NCBI GenBank assembly: GCA_958295665.1
Contig: OY282560.1
Coordinates: forward strand, 191,768,061-191,832,060
Source: Tipula vernalis
Lineage: Eukaryota > Arthropoda > Insecta > Diptera > Tipulidae
Direction of reading: 5' to 3'
DNA: 64,000 nt
Shown: piece after piece, positions 60,707 through 64,000 of the stretch
Layout of the letters: every line of letters begins with the position of its first letter
Position numbering within the stretch: position 1 is the stretch's first letter
Notes under the pieces: generated by a model
What the model saw: only the letters and a program-made list of their open reading frames with translations
What the model was told of the DNA's origin: nothing
Database searches by the model: none
Program-made: the position numbers and the translations under genes

Positions 60707-61460
60707 TTAATTGAATGCTTTTGGTGGTGCGGATATTTCCAAAAAAACGTCGACGAATTTGTACCTTTCTTCGCAGCAAATCTCGCTTCTAGTTATTGCA
60801 GCTTCCTTTGATTTTGGCCAACTTTCTTCGGGTTCAGACAGCCATTTCGGACCTTGCCACCAATGTTCTAAATTTGAGATGAATTGTGGCTTTAATCCTC
60901 TTGTTTTGAGATCATTTTTGATGTTCGGTTGGCGATGAAATTTGTCCACCTTCTTGGCGAGCCAGAAAGCCAGTGTAATACGATTATGGAGTCTGTCCAT
61001 ACGTAAATTCTTACTTCATTATACTGTAGTGCTTGTACACAAAATTTTACCAACTAGCACAGCAGGACTGCTCCACAAAGCTCTAGTCTTGGCAGCGTTA
61101 TCTGTTTCAATGGAGCAACCTTACTCTTTGCTGATATGATGTTTACTGTTATTTCACCAGTTTCATTCACTGCTCGTAAGTAAATCACACTGCCGTATGC
61201 CGCTTCAGAAGCATCGCAGAATACGTGTATTTGAAAAGCTTTTCGCGTCTTTAAAGTTGTTAAACATCTTGTAATTTTGATTTCTCCAAGATGAGACATG
61301 TTGTTGTAAATGTTTCTCCACTCTTTGAGGATATTATCGGGTAAACTGGTGTCCCAATCAATTTTCATTAGCCAGAGTTTTTGCAAAATGATTTTGAGTA
61401 ACATTATTGTCGGTGCTAGGAAACCCAATGGATCATAAACCTTTGACGCTGCCGACAATA
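60707..61460 (-). pseudogene. RNase H region of the second BEL element
   Basis: SKVYDPLGFLAPTIMLLKII (61440), IHVFCDASEAAYGSVIYLRA (61220), SKVAPLKQITLPRLELCGA (61100), then VWTDSIIVLHWLSGSPRRW (60990) in another frame and TRGLKPQFISNLEHWWQGPK (60880). First Asp, Glu and WTDS Asp are present. Sequence similarity ends soon after CCEERYKFVDVF near 60720. Confidence 0.88.
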
Positions 61461-62105
61461 AACTTCTTTGGGTCCAATTGATGTTGACGTGAGCTGGTTG
61501 AACCTTGAATGAAAAGGTAACTGCCGGAATTCTGGTGCATTAGATTTCCATTTCCTTAACTTGAATCCACTGCTGCCTAAAACTGTAATTAGTTGATTTT
61601 TAATAATTATCTGTGTGTCACAACCGATTAACAGATCGTCCAGATAAAATTCATTGCAAATTATCTGAGAAGCTTGCGGATACAAATCTTTATAATTGAA
61701 GGGTTCTCACAGCCAAATAGGGTGCACAAGCGGTACCATATGTAACGGTGCTTAGTTTGTAAACATTCATTTGTTCGTTCGGGTTATTACGCCACAAATA
61801 TTAACTGGAAATTAGAACAACGCTTATCAAATCTTGTTGTATGTTTGGTCCCACTTGCAGTACATCGTTCAGAGAAATAGATGAAGTGGTTTTGCACGAC
61901 GCGTCGAAAACTACTTTTAGTTTTGTGGTGCTACTGGTTGATTTCATTACTGCGTGATGGGGTATGAAATATTTGGAATCATCATCGATTGGAATCTCGG
62001 ACCATGGAATACAAGCCATATGGCCTAGCTCGATGTTCTCATTTAAAAAATCCTTATAACCATTACAGAACTCTGGCGAGGTGATAAACCGATTTTCCAT
62101 TGCTA
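61461..62105 (-). pseudogene. Reverse transcriptase of the second BEL element
   Basis: YFIPHHAVMKSTSSTTKLKV (61950), VVFDASCKTTSSISLNDVLQ (61890), VGPNIQQDLISVVLI, then abruptly LWRNNPNEQMNVYKL (61770), YGTACAPYLAVRTL and FYLDDLLIGCDTQ (61640, catalytic). About 35 residues, including the block with the first catalytic Asp ('TADIEKMYRQ' in the family), are missing between VVLI and LWR. Frames change near 61800 and 61690. Confidence 0.9.
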
Positions 62106-62214
62106 ACAGCCTTCTCTCGGTTGCTTAAATGGAAGCCTCACAGAAAATCTACCACTTGTGTCCCTAATCGTCGTTGTGAGGTAATGTGATTCGCACCAGT
62201 TTTAGGAAGGAGTC

Positions 62215-62600
62215 GAATGGAGCTGATTTGGAATTGCTTCAACTTCCCAAAATCGTTTTATTATCTGGTTGATGTGTTGATATTGTCTTCATGGCCATCT
62301 ATTGTGGATGTATTATCGCAAGAATGGTGCACACCTAGCAAAATGTCAATCTCGTTACGATTGGGAAAGTCCGGATCCGCCAACTCTAACGACTTTAGAA
62401 CTGGATGTTGTCTAAATTGATGTTGTTTAATTGATACTAAATAAGTGATTCTTGGTATGATATGAGCTGTGATATTTATCGAGTATTATTTATTTACTCG
62501 AGAAACAATCGTCATAACAGTTTTTCCATTTGTAATTCCAGCAGATGTTGAAGCTAGGCCGTATATGGAAATTCGTGAATGTGATCGTTTTATACCTAGG
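62215..62600 (-). pseudogene. Protease region of the second BEL element
   Basis: ISIYGLASTSAGITNGKTVM (62560) and LKSLELADPDFPNRNEIDIL (62360), ending in IDILLGV, match the A17 family. The DSGSQ active-site block expected just upstream cannot be read: here lies a direct repeat of TTCGTGCTAGCTGGA (62620 and 62648), which suggests a local rearrangement. Stops at 62455-62510 also break it. Confidence 0.8.
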
Positions 62601-62869
62601 TTTTGAATGCAAGATTATGTTCGTGCTAGCTGGAAGTTTCCAGAATTCGTGCTAGCTGGAGTTGTCCTGTACATGATGTTACATACAACTAACACTGTTG
62701 GTAGTATAGTGCCATGTGCTGAATATAGTGTGTGTAGAACGGTTAAGTGGTTTGATTTCAATGGCGGCATTATCGAACTAGTCTCGACTGAATTCATATC
62801 GGTAATTTGTGATTTTACCGAGTCACTGGAACATGTATGGTGACTCGCTACTGAGTCTGAATTTGATAT

Positions 62870-63899
62870 TGTTGTATGTGTTTGAGTTTGTGAATGATGA
62901 AGCAACGTATGATGACGTTTATTACAGATAAGACAAGAAGCCTTGTTGTAACAATTATTATATGTGTGTCCTTTTCGTAAGCAATTACGACATAACTCAT
63001 TTTCGGTTACTTCGCTACCAAGGCCCTAGTTGAAACCTTTACGGTTGTGTATGGTTTTCTGCTGATTGTTTCGCACAGCTCCAGTGAATCACATCTCACA
63101 TTCAAAAATTTCGCAAATTCATCAAATGTCGGAAAACTCTTGTCGACAGCTTGTTTGGCCCAGAGTTGTTTTGACTCGTTATCAATTTTCATAACCATGA
63201 TGTAAATGAGCCAAGGATCACGCCTCTCGGCATCACTGTCCAGTGCCCGAAGGCCTCTAATGACTTTATTAGCATTTTCTAATATCCGCCGCAATTCCTT
63301 CCCGTTTGCTTGTTGACAAGGTTTTTGGTCAAAAAATGCTTGAATATGCGAATTTATAATGGGATTTATCTTATTATACCGATTGCAAAGTTTATCCCAT
63401 GCTTCTGTATAGTTGGCTTCTGTGAAAACCCACTGAATATCTAAAATTTATGTACTTTACTTAAACCATTATGGTTGTGCACTGTAGTTGTATATAAGTC
63501 ATGAAATGACGGCCAATATTGGTAGTTTCCAGAAATTGGTTCTATAGTTACTTTATGAAGGCGTGCTTGTTTTGTTGCATTAACGCCTTCATAAAAGCTT
63601 CTTTGTTGTACAATAAAATTTTCAAGGGTTATGTTTAAGGTAGGAGGCTTCGTAGTTACAGTAGCTCGTTTTGACGACGCTTGCGTAAGCAATGTACGAG
63701 CTTTAAAATAAATCTCATGTACCAATTCAGTAATGGGCTAATAGTCTTAATTAGCAAAAAGATCGACTTCGTATTCGTTAAATGAAACGTAACGTGTTTC
63801 AAGGCTCTCTAGACGAGTAGTAATTGCTTCAGTGAATTTCAACATGACTTTTATTTGTGCAACTGTGCGGTCACGTAGTCGTTCTAAACGATCTGCCAT
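62870..63899 (-). pseudogene. gag of the second BEL element
   Basis: An ATG at 63899 begins MADRLERLRDRTVAQIKVML, typical of BEL gag. Later blocks: YWPSFHDLYTTTVHNHNGLS (63500), RRILENANKVIRGLRALDSD (63270), RDPWLIYIMVMKIDNESKQL (63220) and zinc fingers CRNCLRKGHTYNNC plus CLICNKRHHTLLH (62890-62990). Stops near 63740 and 63440, but long stretches are open. Confidence 0.88.
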
Positions 63900-64000
63900 T
63901 GTATATTGGAATTGCGGTATTTTTTTTTTATCACAATTTTTTTACTAGATCTGATATGTTAGCACACATTGAAAATAAATTAAATTGTACTTATCTTGTC
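63900..64000 (-). other. Leader (and possibly 5' LTR edge) of the second BEL element
   Basis: Immediately upstream of the gag start on the minus strand. Too short to define an LTR or primer-binding site. Confidence 0.4.

Larger units (their letters stand above)
60707..63899 (-). mobile_element. Second BEL/Pao retrotransposon, truncated before integrase
   Basis: Minus-strand gag, protease, reverse transcriptase and RNase H in order, ending near 60707 with no integrase or 3' LTR. It is diverged from the first BEL copy and so is a separate family or subfamily. The 5' LTR would begin in or beyond the last 100 bases of the window. Confidence 0.9.

Overview
The window is AT-rich (long A/T runs, two long TA microsatellites, GT-AG intron in a gene relic) and carries arthropod-type retrotransposons: two BEL/Pao elements, a gypsy element, and at least five non-LTR retrotransposon pieces. 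This points to an insect (or other arthropod) nuclear genome; the order cannot be fixed from the sequence. No intact host gene is visible. Essentially every recognisable protein is a broken copy of a mobile element. The one clear host-gene relic is an intron-bearing, frameshifted piece of the splicing factor gene Slu7 at about 38.1-38.6 kb.

Layout. 0-3 kb: two opposed halves of a widespread transposase-like repeat gene family, with TA microsatellites. 3-7 kb: AT-rich, no gene. 7-12 kb: a second transposase-like pseudogene (7.5-9.5 kb, minus) between two blocks of one degenerate roughly 105-bp repeat (7.1-7.3 and 11.05-12.07 kb). 13.35-18.9 kb: a nearly full-length non-LTR element with ORF1, endonuclease, reverse transcriptase, RNase H and poly(A) tail, inserted into the second unit of a 187-bp tandem repeat with a 12-bp target duplication. 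18.9-19.8 kb: the RNase H tail of another non-LTR element. 19.9-21.4 kb: a satellite of roughly 170-190 bp units with an inverted head. 21.6-21.9 kb: the C-terminal end of a Mutator-like transposase. 22-26.4 kb: no gene.

26.4-28.4 kb: a foldback-type element with repeat-filled inverted arms, bounded by a perfect 9-bp direct repeat. 28.7-31.4 kb: a satellite of roughly 275 bp units interrupted by a small inverted-repeat element. 32.05-32.39 kb: a nearly all-palindrome element. 33.2-33.5 kb: a non-LTR endonuclease relic. 34-41 kb: degenerate repeats, the Slu7 relic, and an unrecognised 0.9-kb coding relic (40.57-41.44 kb), the most unexplained protein signal here.

41.9-49.8 kb: a gypsy element split inside its reverse transcriptase by a BEL/Pao element on the opposite strand (43.20-48.17 kb). 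52.3-54.8 kb and 56.85-57.4 kb: two more non-LTR relics. 57.8-60.4 kb: long-period AT-rich repeats. 60.7-63.9 kb: a second BEL/Pao element, truncated before its integrase.

The window therefore reads as a graveyard of nested mobile elements and satellites, typical of heterochromatin-like or gene-poor sequence. I found no convincing new functional system. The best leads are the 40.57-41.44 kb relic, the foldback element, and the two transposase-like families.
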